A DNA stretch of 21,234 bases. Source: Hydrocurvibacter sp036169815 (lineage in GTDB: Bacteria > Campylobacterota > Campylobacteria > Campylobacterales > Sulfurimonadaceae). The stretch is taken from assembly GCA_036169815.1 (NCBI GenBank), contig JAVHOA010000024.1, positions 1 to 21,234 of the forward strand, written 5' to 3'. This document shows positions 1-7,094 of the stretch, piece by piece (the stretch's first letter is position 1; each line of letters begins with the position of its first letter). The notes beneath the pieces were generated by a model. The model made no database searches and was not told the DNA's origin. It saw only the letters and a list, made by a program, of their open reading frames with translations. Both the position numbers and the translations under genes were made by a program.

Positions 1-146
1 ACAAGCATCATCATTTTATGCTCTTTTTTCGCTTTTGCCATTCCCTCTGCGTAAGAGTTGATATAACCTAGCTCTTTTGCCGCTTCGCTTGCTTCATTTG
101 CCCACAATGAGAGAGCAAAAAAAAGCATGAATACAATTTTTTTCAT
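1..146 (-). CDS. Secreted thioredoxin-like protein (partial, N-terminus only)
   Basis: The gene starts at an ATG at 144-146 and runs off the left edge, so only about 48 residues are visible. They begin MKKIVFMLFFALSLWANE, a typical Sec signal peptide with cleavage likely after the Trp-Ala pair. The following stretch, with AEGMAKAKKEHKMMMLV, resembles the start of periplasmic thioredoxin-fold proteins, in which a helix of the form AxxKAKKExKxMLV precedes the first core strand; the CxxC site would lie outside the window. An AGGA ribosome-binding site overlaps the end of the upstream tonB-like gene, with 8 bp between that stop and this ATG, so the two are probably cotranscribed. The family call is an inference from a short fragment; the signal peptide and reading frame are clear. 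Confidence 0.6.
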   Translation of the reverse strand, partial: MKKIVFMLFFALSLWANEASEAAKELGYINSYAEGMAKAKKEHKMMML

Positions 147-154
147 GACTGTCC

Positions 155-883
155 TTAATGTAATTTATAATTGATAGGAAGCTCTAGCACCAACTCTTCT
201 GCAGGAGCTGGAAGCTTTCCACTTAAACTTTCTATCGTGTTAATCGCTGCTTTACTCAAAATCTCAGGTGCGCTTTTCAAAATTTTGATATCTTTAATCT
301 CTTTGTTTTTACAAAGCGTAAATTTTACCACAACTTCTCCTTGAATCCCTCTTTTTCTCGCACTCAGTGGATAATAAAAGTTCTCATGAAGCATCGCGAT
401 AATCGCGGAAAGGTTGGTTTGCATATACTCCTGCCCATTCGCTTTTGGAGCTTGCACTTTTGGCGTGGGAGTTTTTATCTCCACGGGCAAAGGCTTTTGG
501 AAGGTGTTTTGCGTGCTTATGCGCTGCTCTTTTGGAGCTTCTTTTGGAAGTTCTTGAGGAGATTCTTTCAAACTTTTTACCTCTACCACTGGAGTAAAAA
601 CTTTTTGTGGCACCGAATCTGTTTTTTGTTCTTGTGGGAGTTTTGGTTCCTCTTGGCGCTTCTGCTGGCTTGGTTTATCCTCGTTTTTTACACTTTTTGG
701 CTCTTCTTTGCTAGGGGTTTTTGCGTTACATGTACAGCTACAAACCACACATTGTGAAAGCTTCATAGGCACTCTTGTTGGCTCTTTTTTCGAAGGTGTT
801 ATGGAAAAATAGAGCGCAAAAACAAGAAGTAAAAAAAGGAAATGAATAAAGAAAGAGATAAAAAAAGAGCTACGGCGGTTCAT
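155..883 (-). CDS. TonB-family energy transducer
   Basis: TonB-type proteins couple the inner-membrane proton motive force, through ExbB/ExbD, to outer-membrane receptors. With the ATG at 881-883 the product is 242 residues. It has a short cytoplasmic MNRR, one membrane helix (about 7-27) containing the Ser-x3-His pair (SFFIH, residues 10-14) that TonB uses for energy coupling, a long Pro/Lys/Glu-rich periplasmic spacer (about 55-150), and a C-terminal TonB domain (about 165-242) with YPLSARKRGIQGEVVVKF and a terminal LELPINYKLH strand. A cysteine cluster at residues 45-52 (CxxCxCxC) just outside the membrane is unusual. The frame extends to a TTG at 904, but that codon has no ribosome-binding site and the ATG gives a normal N-terminus. 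It lies about 45 bp after amtB; exbB and exbD are not in the window, so the receptor served is unknown. Confidence 0.85.
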   Translation of the reverse strand: MNRRSSFFISFFIHFLFLLLVFALYFSITPSKKEPTRVPMKLSQCVVCSCTCNAKTPSKEEPKSVKNEDKPSQQKRQEEPKLPQEQKTDSVPQKVFTPVVEVKSLKESPQELPKEAPKEQRISTQNTFQKPLPVEIKTPTPKVQAPKANGQEYMQTNLSAIIAMLHENFYYPLSARKRGIQGEVVVKFTLCKNKEIKDIKILKSAPEILSKAAINTIESLSGKLPAPAEELVLELPINYKLH

Positions 884-928
884 CTTGCAATGATACCGTA
901 GCAATTGTTACACATCTGTTAAAGCCTA

Positions 929-2107
929 TTAAATAGCGCGTTTAAACTCTGGATACGCTTCCACACCGCATTCAATAACGTCCATTCCTTGAAGTTGCAT
1001 ATCCTCTTGTGCACGAAATACCACAAGTTTATTGATACTATAAAGCACAATATAAGAAGCACTAAAAGCAAACATCCCGACCACTGCGACGCCTTTGAGT
1101 TGATCTACTAAAGCGATTTTTTCGACAAAGATTCCGACAGCTACTGTTCCCCAGATACCATTAACCAAGTGCACTGAAAGCGCACCGACTGGATCATCGA
1201 GATGGAGTTTGTCAAAAAGCGGAATCGCAAAAACGACCAAAGCTCCAGCGATTGCACCGATAAGCAACGGCGTATGAATGTCATAAAGGTTTGCCCCAGC
1301 AGTGATAGCCACAAGCCCGCCAAGTGCGCCATTTAAAATCATCGTAATATCAAAGAGTTTGTATCTGACATACATGATAATACCCGCAACAATAGCGCCA
1401 GCCAAACCTGCGGTGTTTGTGTTGAGGATTGTCAAAGCCACACTGTCTGCCATCTCTTTGCTTGAGATAGAACCGACAGAACCGCCGTTAAACCCAAACC
1501 AACCAATCCAAAGCAATAATCCGCCAAGCACAACAAGAGGGATATTTGAAGCAGGAATCACCTGAATCATATTTTTTTTGTATCTGCCTCGACGAGAGCC
1601 GATAATAAGAATCGCCGCTAAAAGCGCCCAACCGCCCGTTGAGTGAATCACCGTTGAACCTGCGAGATCAAACATGTGCAGCTCCAAAAATGTCCCTTTT
1701 AAAAAGTTTGCTCCCCAACTGATATTTACAATGAGCGGATAGATCGCCCCACCCATCACAAGAGCAAAAATAGCGAGCGGAATCATCCGTACACGCTCAC
1801 TCACACCGCCACTCATAATATTAATGGTTTTGCCGACAAAAGCCATTTGAAACAAAAATGCGGCCCACATGCTATACTCTAGCTTCTCCCATGTTCCAAA
1901 TGCAAGTTGATAGCCAACAAGCAAAAAAGCGCTTGAGGCCACTGCGTAAATCATAACATTGGTTGTTAAAACTGCGGTGACATTTTTTGTTCGCACAAGT
2001 CCCGCTTCAAGCATCGCAAAACCTGGTACCATAAAGATAATGAGCACCATCGAAAAAAGCATAAAAAATGTATCTATGATATATTTAAAATCCAGCTCAG
2101 CCACCAC
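929..2107 (-). CDS. amtB: Ammonium transporter (Amt/MEP/Rh family)
   Basis: This is an inner-membrane channel-like transporter for ammonium, 392 residues with about 11 membrane helices. Family landmarks are present: MVPGFAMLEAGLVRTKN near the N-terminus, DLAGSTVIHSTGGW (the conserved Asp at 147 and the first pore histidine at 155), WFGFNGGS (203-210), and SVHLVNGIWGT carrying the second pore histidine at 313. The C-terminal tail DVIECGVEAYPEF corresponds to the segment that docks PII proteins. The start is a GTG immediately after the glnK TAA stop, with a GAGG sequence inside the end of glnK, so translation is probably coupled. Pairing with glnK is the classical arrangement in which GlnK plugs the AmtB pore when nitrogen is plentiful. 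There is no cleavable signal peptide. Confidence 0.95.
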   Translation of the reverse strand: MVAELDFKYIIDTFFMLFSMVLIIFMVPGFAMLEAGLVRTKNVTAVLTTNVMIYAVASSAFLLVGYQLAFGTWEKLEYSMWAAFLFQMAFVGKTINIMSGGVSERVRMIPLAIFALVMGGAIYPLIVNISWGANFLKGTFLELHMFDLAGSTVIHSTGGWALLAAILIIGSRRGRYKKNMIQVIPASNIPLVVLGGLLLWIGWFGFNGGSVGSISSKEMADSVALTILNTNTAGLAGAIVAGIIMYVRYKLFDITMILNGALGGLVAITAGANLYDIHTPLLIGAIAGALVVFAIPLFDKLHLDDPVGALSVHLVNGIWGTVAVGIFVEKIALVDQLKGVAVVGMFAFSASYIVLYSINKLVVFRAQEDMQLQGMDVIECGVEAYPEFKRAI

Positions 2108-2446
2108 TTATATAGCCTCGTTGTCTGTTTCGCCAGTACGAATACGAATGATTTTATCGATATCACTTACAAATATTTTTCCATCACCAATTTTGCCAGT
2201 GCGCGCTGCTTCAACGATTGTATTGACAACGGTATCGACCTGCTCAGTTGCGACAATCATCTCCATTTTAACTTTAGGGATAAAATCCACAACATATTCA
2301 GCACCGCGGTACAACTCACTATGCCCTTTTTGACGGCCATACCCTTTTACTTCACTCACTGTCATACCCGTAATTCCGATATCTGCTAGTGCATCTTTTA
2401 CATCTTCAAGCTTAAATGGCTTGATAATCGCCTCTATTTTTTTCAT
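2108..2446 (-). CDS. glnK: Nitrogen regulatory PII protein
   Basis: This is a PII signal protein of 112 residues, the standard family length. It senses ATP/ADP and 2-oxoglutarate and regulates partners by direct binding. MKKIEAIIKPFKLEDVKDAL is the classic N-terminus. The T-loop carries Tyr51 (ELYRGAEYVVDF), the site uridylylated in proteobacterial homologues, and GKIGDGKIFV is the nucleotide-binding B-loop. Because amtB follows with no gap I call it GlnK rather than GlnB; sequence alone does not separate the paralogues well. The start has AAGGAG and GAGG sequences just upstream, and a plausible promoter (TTGCTT, 17 bp, TAAAAT) lies 40-70 bp upstream. Whether a GlnD-type uridylyltransferase exists in this organism cannot be seen here. 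Confidence 0.93.
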   Translation of the reverse strand: MKKIEAIIKPFKLEDVKDALADIGITGMTVSEVKGYGRQKGHSELYRGAEYVVDFIPKVKMEMIVATEQVDTVVNTIVEAARTGKIGDGKIFVSDIDKIIRIRTGETDNEAI

Positions 2447-2487
2447 TCCTCTTCTCCTTGCAAAAATAAAAATTGGTCTAATCGCAA

Positions 2488-2516
2488 ATTTTAACTTTAT
2501 TATTCCCTATAAGCAA
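2488..2516 (-). promoter_or_regulatory. Predicted sigma-70 promoter for glnK-amtB
   Basis: On the minus strand, TTGCTT (2511-2516) and TAAAAT (2488-2493) are separated by exactly 17 bp and end about 42 bp before the glnK ATG. The -35 is only a half match, as is common in this phylum. I saw no sigma-54 GG-N10-GC element in the intergenic gap. Confidence 0.4.
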
Positions 2517-2544
2517 TTTTTTTATGATTAAATTTTACACAATA

Positions 2545-2553
2545 TGCTATATT
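2545..2553 (+). promoter_or_regulatory. Predicted extended -10 promoter for the gene at 2580
   Basis: TGC followed by TATATT forms an extended -10 element. Transcription would start near 2560, leaving an AAGG ribosome-binding site at 2567-2570 and an ATG at 2580. The in-frame ATG at 2544 would lie upstream of the transcript start, which is one reason to reject it. Confidence 0.45.
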
Positions 2554-2579
2554 TATGCAAAAAAATAAGGCAAAACTAC

Positions 2580-3053
2580 ATGAATCCAGCAACATTGGAA
2601 CTTTTTAGTAAAAAATCGGCTGATGATATTGCAACCGCACTTGATATCACACTCAAAACAAGAAACGAATCCCCTTTTTGGCTTGATAAAGTAATTCCTT
2701 TTTCAGAGGCTGCACTCTCTATTTTGGTGCCCCTGCGAGATCAAAATCTGCTTTTCGATCCCCAAGGAAATTTTAAAGAAAATCTGACTCCTGAACTTTT
2801 TTTAGAGTGGATGGATTTTGTAAGTCTCAAAACACTTCTTTTTACAATCCAAAAATCAAATGAAAGCCAAACACTGCAACGAACGGCTCTTAAAAAAGAG
2901 CAATGCGCACAGTATAAACCTATCGATATAAGCACTTTAGCGGGGTATCTTGCCAAATATAATGTCAATATGCAGTATGAAAATCTTGATTTTCCAATCG
3001 CCAACTATAACGTGCACCAAGGCGTTAAAAATGTTGTAAAATCACTTTTATAA
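2580..3053 (+). CDS. Conserved-type protein of unknown function (158 aa)
   Basis: I do not recognise this family. The product is 158 residues from the ATG at 2580, chosen over the in-frame ATG at 2544 because AAGG lies 9 bp upstream of 2580 and the predicted promoter overlaps the longer start. There is no signal peptide or clear membrane helix. The sequence looks soluble and largely helical: an N-terminal helix MNPATLELFSKK, a segment with SPFWLDKVIPFSEAALSILVPL rich in aromatics and aliphatics, a central acidic part ending LEWMDFVSLKTLLFTI, and a C-terminal half with several tyrosines and asparagines. It has two cysteine-poor halves and no catalytic motif I can name. The next gene begins 10 bp downstream, its ribosome-binding site touching this stop, so the pair probably acts together. 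It is transcribed divergently from glnK. Confidence 0.7.
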   Translation: MNPATLELFSKKSADDIATALDITLKTRNESPFWLDKVIPFSEAALSILVPLRDQNLLFDPQGNFKENLTPELFLEWMDFVSLKTLLFTIQKSNESQTLQRTALKKEQCAQYKPIDISTLAGYLAKYNVNMQYENLDFPIANYNVHQGVKNVVKSLL

Positions 3054-3063
3054 GGAGTGTTTT

Positions 3064-3495
3064 ATGCAACAACATCACGCAATAAAAACAGAGCATTATC
3101 TCGAAATCAAAGCGATTGAGTCGCTTCTTGAGGGTGTAGAATATATCATTATGGCCACTCCAGCGCCTGAGCATTTTTCAAAAACTCCCTTACATGTAAG
3201 CATATTTTTAAACACTCAAGAGCATTTTTCCCAAGAAATAAAAGCCATGATTTTTGATAAATTTTGCCATGATTATAGTATCACTGCTTCAGATGAGGTC
3301 ATGAGTCAGATTATGCCTGTTGGCTTTGCAAGTACAACACAAGAAACACCAATGCCGCTCCTTTTAGTCAAAAGAGAAGATCAGATTTCTATCCCCTCTG
3401 TACCCTTACATGTAATCGATTTTTTAGCAGCATCTGACTCATTTCTTGAGGTAACAACAAACGCTCTCACCGGCTGGAGTTATGTGTACGAGTAG
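3064..3495 (+). CDS. Protein of unknown function (143 aa)
   Basis: This family is not recognised. An AAGGAG ribosome-binding site at 3052-3057 overlaps the upstream stop and sits 6 bp before the ATG, so the start is well supported and coupling with the upstream gene is likely. The 143-residue product has no signal peptide or transmembrane helix and looks like a small alpha/beta protein, with strand-like stretches (VEYIIMAT, PLHVSIFL, MPLLLVKRE, VPLHVIDFL) between helices. The repeated PLHV segments are not a duplicated domain: both are encoded by copies of the TTACATGTAA palindrome at 3190 and 3406. Its last 16 bp overlap the 3' end of pepP on the other strand. I cannot propose a function. 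Confidence 0.7.
   Translation: MQQHHAIKTEHYLEIKAIESLLEGVEYIIMATPAPEHFSKTPLHVSIFLNTQEHFSQEIKAMIFDKFCHDYSITASDEVMSQIMPVGFASTTQETPMPLLLVKREDQISIPSVPLHVIDFLAASDSFLEVTTNALTGWSYVYE
3190..3199. repeat. TTACATGTAA palindrome, copy 1
   Basis: Exact 10-bp palindrome inside the unknown gene at 3064-3495, read as Leu-His-Val. Confidence 0.8.
3406..3415. repeat. TTACATGTAA palindrome, copy 2
   Basis: Exact copy in the same gene as copy 1, 216 bp further on and in the same frame (Leu-His-Val). Confidence 0.8.
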
Positions 3496-4778
3496 AGAGC
3501 TTCGATTGCTTCGACACTTTTAGCAATAGCATAGGAGAGGTTTTCATATCCCTCTTTTGTTACTAAAATATTATCCTCGATGCGCACGGCGATTCCTCGA
3601 TATTTTTGGGGTACGCTTGCATCGTCAAGTGGCAAATACAAGCCTGGTTCTATCGTCATCACCATTCCCGATTTTAAAGGGAGCTCTTTGCCTTTTTTGT
3701 CTTTATATGGACAAGGATCGTGCACATCAAGCCCCATCCAATGCCCTATGCCATGAGGAAAATATTTTTTATCTTTTTCCTCATTAAGCAGGGTTGTGAC
3801 ATCTCCTTCTAAAATACCCAAGCGCACCATGCCTTGGCATAAAATCTCTCGCGCCATCCTCTGTAAGTCACTTCTTAAAACGCCCTCTTTCATAGCCTCA
3901 ATGACTTTCATCTCGGCTTGAAGCACAAGTTCATAAACCTCTTTTTGTGTATCACTAAACACTCCATTTACAGGAATCGTGCGTGTAATATCGCTGGCAT
4001 ACATCGCATATTCGCATCCTGCATCGATTAAGATAAGCTGGCCATCTTGAAGCATTTGATCGTTTTGTATGTAATGGAGTGTATTGCCATTGTTGCCACC
4101 TGCGATGATGGTTGTATATGCATCACTATAAGCGCCATTTTTCTTAAAGAGATATTCAAACTCAGCTTGAAGTTCATACTCCATTTTGCCGCTCTTTTGC
4201 ATCGCCATCACTTTATGATGCGCCTCTTTGGTGATAGAGAGTGCTTTTTTAATCAGGGCTATCTCTTGTGGTGTTTTGATGGCACGCATTTTTCGCGAAA
4301 TATCTCTTACGTCCAAGCGCTCTAATTTTTGTGAAATCAACTCGTTCATAGCAAAAGAAAACGCTACATGTAAGCAATTTTTCTCTTCACAAGAGAGATC
4401 CAAATAGACTCTTTTTTTATCACGAAACAACTTTTTAAGCGTTACATGTAAGCGTTGTGTCAAAAAGATTTTATCTACTAAAAACCTTTTTTGTGCCTCT
4501 TTTTTTCCAAGCCTTTTGCCAGTCCAAAGCTCTAAAGTAGGATCTTTTTTTTGGACAAATAAAATCTCTTTGGTTGATTTTTTTTCCTTCACTAAAAGCA
4601 AGACGGAGTTGTCTTCCTTAAAACCAGTGAGATAATAAAAATCACTATCTTGTCTATACGGAAACTCCGTATCATTTGAACGGGTTTTTTGTGTGGCACT
4701 AAAAAAGAGTGCAACACTTCTTTTTTTCATCCTCTGCATGTACGTAGTTCTGCGAGCTTTATAGCTTTGCTCGTCCAT
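3480..4778 (-). CDS. pepP: Xaa-Pro aminopeptidase (aminopeptidase P, M24B)
   Basis: This enzyme removes an N-terminal residue that precedes proline, using two metal ions, in the cytoplasm. The 432-residue product has an N-terminal aminopeptidase P domain (FPYRQDSDFYYLTGF) and a C-terminal pita-bread domain. Metal ligands are visible in order: Asp in LIDAGCEY, Asp in SDITRT, His in HGIGHWMGLDVHD, Glu in TIEPGLYL and Glu in RIEDNILVT, so it should be active. I chose the ATG at 4776-4778, which follows AAGGG and comes 2 bp after the stop of the upstream lipoprotein gene; the frame also opens at a GTG at 4799 inside that gene. It is the last gene of the long minus-strand cluster, and its end overlaps the convergent unknown gene by 16 bp. 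Confidence 0.92.
   Translation of the reverse strand: MDEQSYKARRTTYMQRMKKRSVALFFSATQKTRSNDTEFPYRQDSDFYYLTGFKEDNSVLLLVKEKKSTKEILFVQKKDPTLELWTGKRLGKKEAQKRFLVDKIFLTQRLHVTLKKLFRDKKRVYLDLSCEEKNCLHVAFSFAMNELISQKLERLDVRDISRKMRAIKTPQEIALIKKALSITKEAHHKVMAMQKSGKMEYELQAEFEYLFKKNGAYSDAYTTIIAGGNNGNTLHYIQNDQMLQDGQLILIDAGCEYAMYASDITRTIPVNGVFSDTQKEVYELVLQAEMKVIEAMKEGVLRSDLQRMAREILCQGMVRLGILEGDVTTLLNEEKDKKYFPHGIGHWMGLDVHDPCPYKDKKGKELPLKSGMVMTIEPGLYLPLDDASVPQKYRGIAVRIEDNILVTKEGYENLSYAIAKSVEAIEALYSYT
4442..4451. repeat. TTACATGTAA palindrome, copy 3
   Basis: Exact copy inside the non-conserved N-terminal domain of pepP (Leu-His-Val). A one-mismatch copy, CTACATGTAA, lies 78 bp away at 4364-4373 in the same frame. 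Confidence 0.8.
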
Positions 4779-4780
4779 CT

Positions 4781-5398
4781 TTAAAGCCCTTTTTGGCACT
4801 GCGTATGCAGCCAGATATTTGTCTCTTCCATCACTGCGCCGAGTGCTTCTTGCAAAGCGGTAACGCCGCCTTGTGCATCAAGGGTTTGCGATGGAATTTT
4901 TTTCTCTATTGTGCTTGCATAAAGAAGTTTTGAACTTGTAACATCAAGAAGTGCGACATGGAAATTGACTAGGGCATAAGAGCTATTCATATCCTCGCTA
5001 AAATGCTGGATAAACTCACCCACGCTATACTCTAAAATAAAATCCGCCTTGGCAGATGAACGTGAAGCAATCGCATCTTTAAATATTTTTGTTTCTCTTA
5101 TATTGGAGAGTAGTACGGCATCGAGTGTTTTAAAAAGCGGTGATTCCCAATTTGAATCAGCATAAGAAGCAAGCTTTAAGTCACCCACTTGATACGTGAT
5201 GGAACGCGATGTGAGTGGATCATAATTGATAATATTTTTAAGGACCAAAACATCATCCTTACACTTTGTAGCCACAAAACTCTCTTGCTGTGGTGGCGTT
5301 TTGAGTCTGTATTGTGTATGTGCTCCAACTTTTGTCTGCAAAGAGCAGCCAGATGCAAACAGTAAAATTAAAGTAAAAAAAAGTAACTTTTTCATCAT
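4781..5398 (-). CDS. ABC-transport auxiliary lipoprotein (PqiC-like)
   Basis: This 205-residue protein has a lipoprotein signal peptide with lipobox FASGC, so the mature protein starts at Cys18 and is lipid-anchored. The mature part follows the ABC_trans_aux/PqiC pattern: YRLKTP near the start, RSITYQVGDLKLASYADSNW and a helix with LLSNI. Proteins of this family accompany MCE-domain lipid transport systems. The gene directly follows the MCE gene, with ATGA overlap of stop and start, and precedes pepP by 2 bp. Two consecutive ATG codons are possible starts (5398 or 5395); an AGGAG lies 4 bp from the first and 7 bp from the second, so initiation at the second is at least as likely. It probably bridges periplasm or outer membrane for the Mla-like transporter. 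Confidence 0.82.
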   Translation of the reverse strand: MMKKLLFFTLILLFASGCSLQTKVGAHTQYRLKTPPQQESFVATKCKDDVLVLKNIINYDPLTSRSITYQVGDLKLASYADSNWESPLFKTLDAVLLSNIRETKIFKDAIASRSSAKADFILEYSVGEFIQHFSEDMNSSYALVNFHVALLDVTSSKLLYASTIEKKIPSQTLDAQGGVTALQEALGAVMEETNIWLHTQCQKGL

Positions 5399-6360
5399 TT
5401 TTCTCCTGGACCTTTTTTGATCTCCTGTTTTTTAAAGAGCATATCGTTTGGACTATCCTCATATTTTTTCAAGATACTCTCAAGTTGGAACATCACATCT
5501 TGCAAAGAGCTCAAAGAACCATTGAGATTGTTTAAAGTTCCTTTTGAAATATCTTTGAGATTAAACTCTCCATCATGAATGGCTCGATGAAACTCCGCCA
5601 TCGAGCCCTGAATCACCTGATAACTCCCTGCCACCGAAGCCATCGATGCTGACACACTCTGCGTAAACTGTCCACTTTTATCCATCAACTGATCCATTTT
5701 TGGCATCATCTGCGTATCCATCTTCGTTGTAATACTATCGAGATGAGCAACGGTGCTATGCATGTGCGCAATACTTTGTTCATCCAACAAGCGGTTGAGT
5801 TTAGCCATAAAGAGTTGGGATTCTTGAAGCGACATCGTAATGCTTTTTTGATTTTCCGCTTTTAAAAGTGCCGCAGTTCCATCAAGCGTACCGGAGAGCT
5901 TTTCGGTCATACTGCCAACGGAGTTTTCAAACCGCTGAAAGAGTGAGGGTTTTGAGCGAATCACTGGATATTTATCTTCGACTCCTTGCACAAGATCGGC
6001 GGAGTTTTGATCTCCAAGAGAGAGATCAATGAAGACAAGCCCCGTAATCCCCTGCGCATTGAGTGTGGCAACTGTGGATTGTTTTACTGGAGTTGTGGCA
6101 ATAATGGAGACTAAAACTTCAATCTCTTGCGTATTTTTAGAGCTGATGTGAATCGCCTCAACTTTTCCAACATTCACACCTCTATATTTGACAGGCGAGT
6201 TCATATTGAGCCCCGAAACGGACTCATTGAAGTAGATTAAGTAGTTTTTTTGTTTGCTTTCATCGGAGGGTTTCATCAACCAATAGATTGCAAAAATCAT
6301 CGCCACCAAAATAGCCAACACTACAGAACCTACAAAGGTGTAATTAACTTTATTGTTCAT
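5395..6360 (-). CDS. mlaD: MCE-domain substrate-binding protein of a lipid ABC transporter (MlaD-like)
   Basis: This 321-residue inner-membrane-anchored periplasmic protein belongs to the MlaD/MCE family, which forms hexameric rings that carry phospholipids between membranes. It has one N-terminal helix (about 8-29), then an MCE domain (about 38-117) with FNESVSGLNMNSPVKYRGV and VGKVEAI followed by QGITGLVFIDLSLG. The rest (about 130-310) is predicted helical and coiled, Met/Ser/Gln-rich, as in longer MCE proteins where it forms a tube or helical stalk. Its ATG overlaps the TGA of the ATPase gene (ATGA), with AGG 7 bp upstream. The neighbouring permease, ATPase and lipoprotein make a complete transporter. 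Substrate direction cannot be told from sequence. Confidence 0.88.
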   Translation of the reverse strand: MNNKVNYTFVGSVVLAILVAMIFAIYWLMKPSDESKQKNYLIYFNESVSGLNMNSPVKYRGVNVGKVEAIHISSKNTQEIEVLVSIIATTPVKQSTVATLNAQGITGLVFIDLSLGDQNSADLVQGVEDKYPVIRSKPSLFQRFENSVGSMTEKLSGTLDGTAALLKAENQKSITMSLQESQLFMAKLNRLLDEQSIAHMHSTVAHLDSITTKMDTQMMPKMDQLMDKSGQFTQSVSASMASVAGSYQVIQGSMAEFHRAIHDGEFNLKDISKGTLNNLNGSLSSLQDVMFQLESILKKYEDSPNDMLFKKQEIKKGPGEK

Positions 6361-7094
6361 ATCTCTGCCTTAAAAAATGTTTGTATAAAAGGGTTATCCA
6401 TGGAAATAATCTCATTGATTTTTCCCTCAGCTGTGATGATTTTATTGTCAATCACTGCCGCGCGGTCAAGTGTATCATAAATCGATTTGAGATCATGGGA
6501 AACCATCACAACGCTTAAACCCAAAAGCGCTCTGAGCTTTAAGATAAGACGATCAAACTCTCGAGCTGAGATGGGATCAAGCCCTGATGTTGGCTCATCT
6601 AAAAAGAGCAATTTTGGATCAAGTGCTAAAGCGCGTGCGAGAGCCGCTTTTTTCTTCATGCCTCCACTGATTTGTGAAGGGTAAAGAAGCGCATCTTGGG
6701 GTTTTAAACCTACAATATCGATCTTATATGCCACGATTTCTGCGATAAGATTTTTATCCAATTTAGTGTATTCCATCAGTGGAAGTGCGATATTTTCATA
6801 GAGTGTCAAAGAGGAAAAAAGAGCTCCGCCTTGAAACAAGACACCCCAATTTTTTCGAAGCTCTTGCGCATCATCATACGAAATACTCGCAATATCATGC
6901 CCTAAAATAGTGATGGAGCCTTGCGTAAATGCTTGAAGCATCACCATCTCTCGCAAAACGGTACTTTTTCCGCATCCGCTGGGACCTAAAATGCCATAGA
7001 TTTCACCCTCGTTTATGTGAAAATTGAGCCCTGCATGGACGATTTTTTTACCAAATTGGGTGTAGAGCCCTTGTACTTCTATCACTTTTTTCAT
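6357..7094 (-). CDS. mlaF: ABC transporter ATPase of a lipid transport system (MlaF-like)
   Basis: This cytoplasmic ATPase of 245 residues powers the MlaE-like permease encoded just upstream. Walker A is GPSGCGKS (37-44); the Q-loop is in LFQGGALF; the signature is SGGMKKKAALARAL, the K/R-rich form typical of MlaF; Walker B is LLFLDEPTSGLDP; and the switch histidine is in MVSHDL. The ATG abuts the permease TAG with no spacer and is served by an AGGG inside the permease end. It ends in an ATGA overlap with the MCE gene. From memory, the Campylobacter jejuni homologues of this ATPase and permease are the iamA and iamB genes. All catalytic motifs are intact. Confidence 0.9.
   Translation of the reverse strand: MKKVIEVQGLYTQFGKKIVHAGLNFHINEGEIYGILGPSGCGKSTVLREMVMLQAFTQGSITILGHDIASISYDDAQELRKNWGVLFQGGALFSSLTLYENIALPLMEYTKLDKNLIAEIVAYKIDIVGLKPQDALLYPSQISGGMKKKAALARALALDPKLLFLDEPTSGLDPISAREFDRLILKLRALLGLSVVMVSHDLKSIYDTLDRAAVIDNKIITAEGKINEIISMDNPFIQTFFKAEI

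Noticed and set aside
726..735. TTACATGTAC in the tonB-like gene as an exact palindrome copy
   Set aside because: One mismatch; counted only as a near match.
2544..2579. Longer start for the first unknown gene at the ATG at 2544
   Set aside because: No ribosome-binding site, and the ATG overlaps the predicted promoter; the ATG at 2580 has AAGG at 9 bp.
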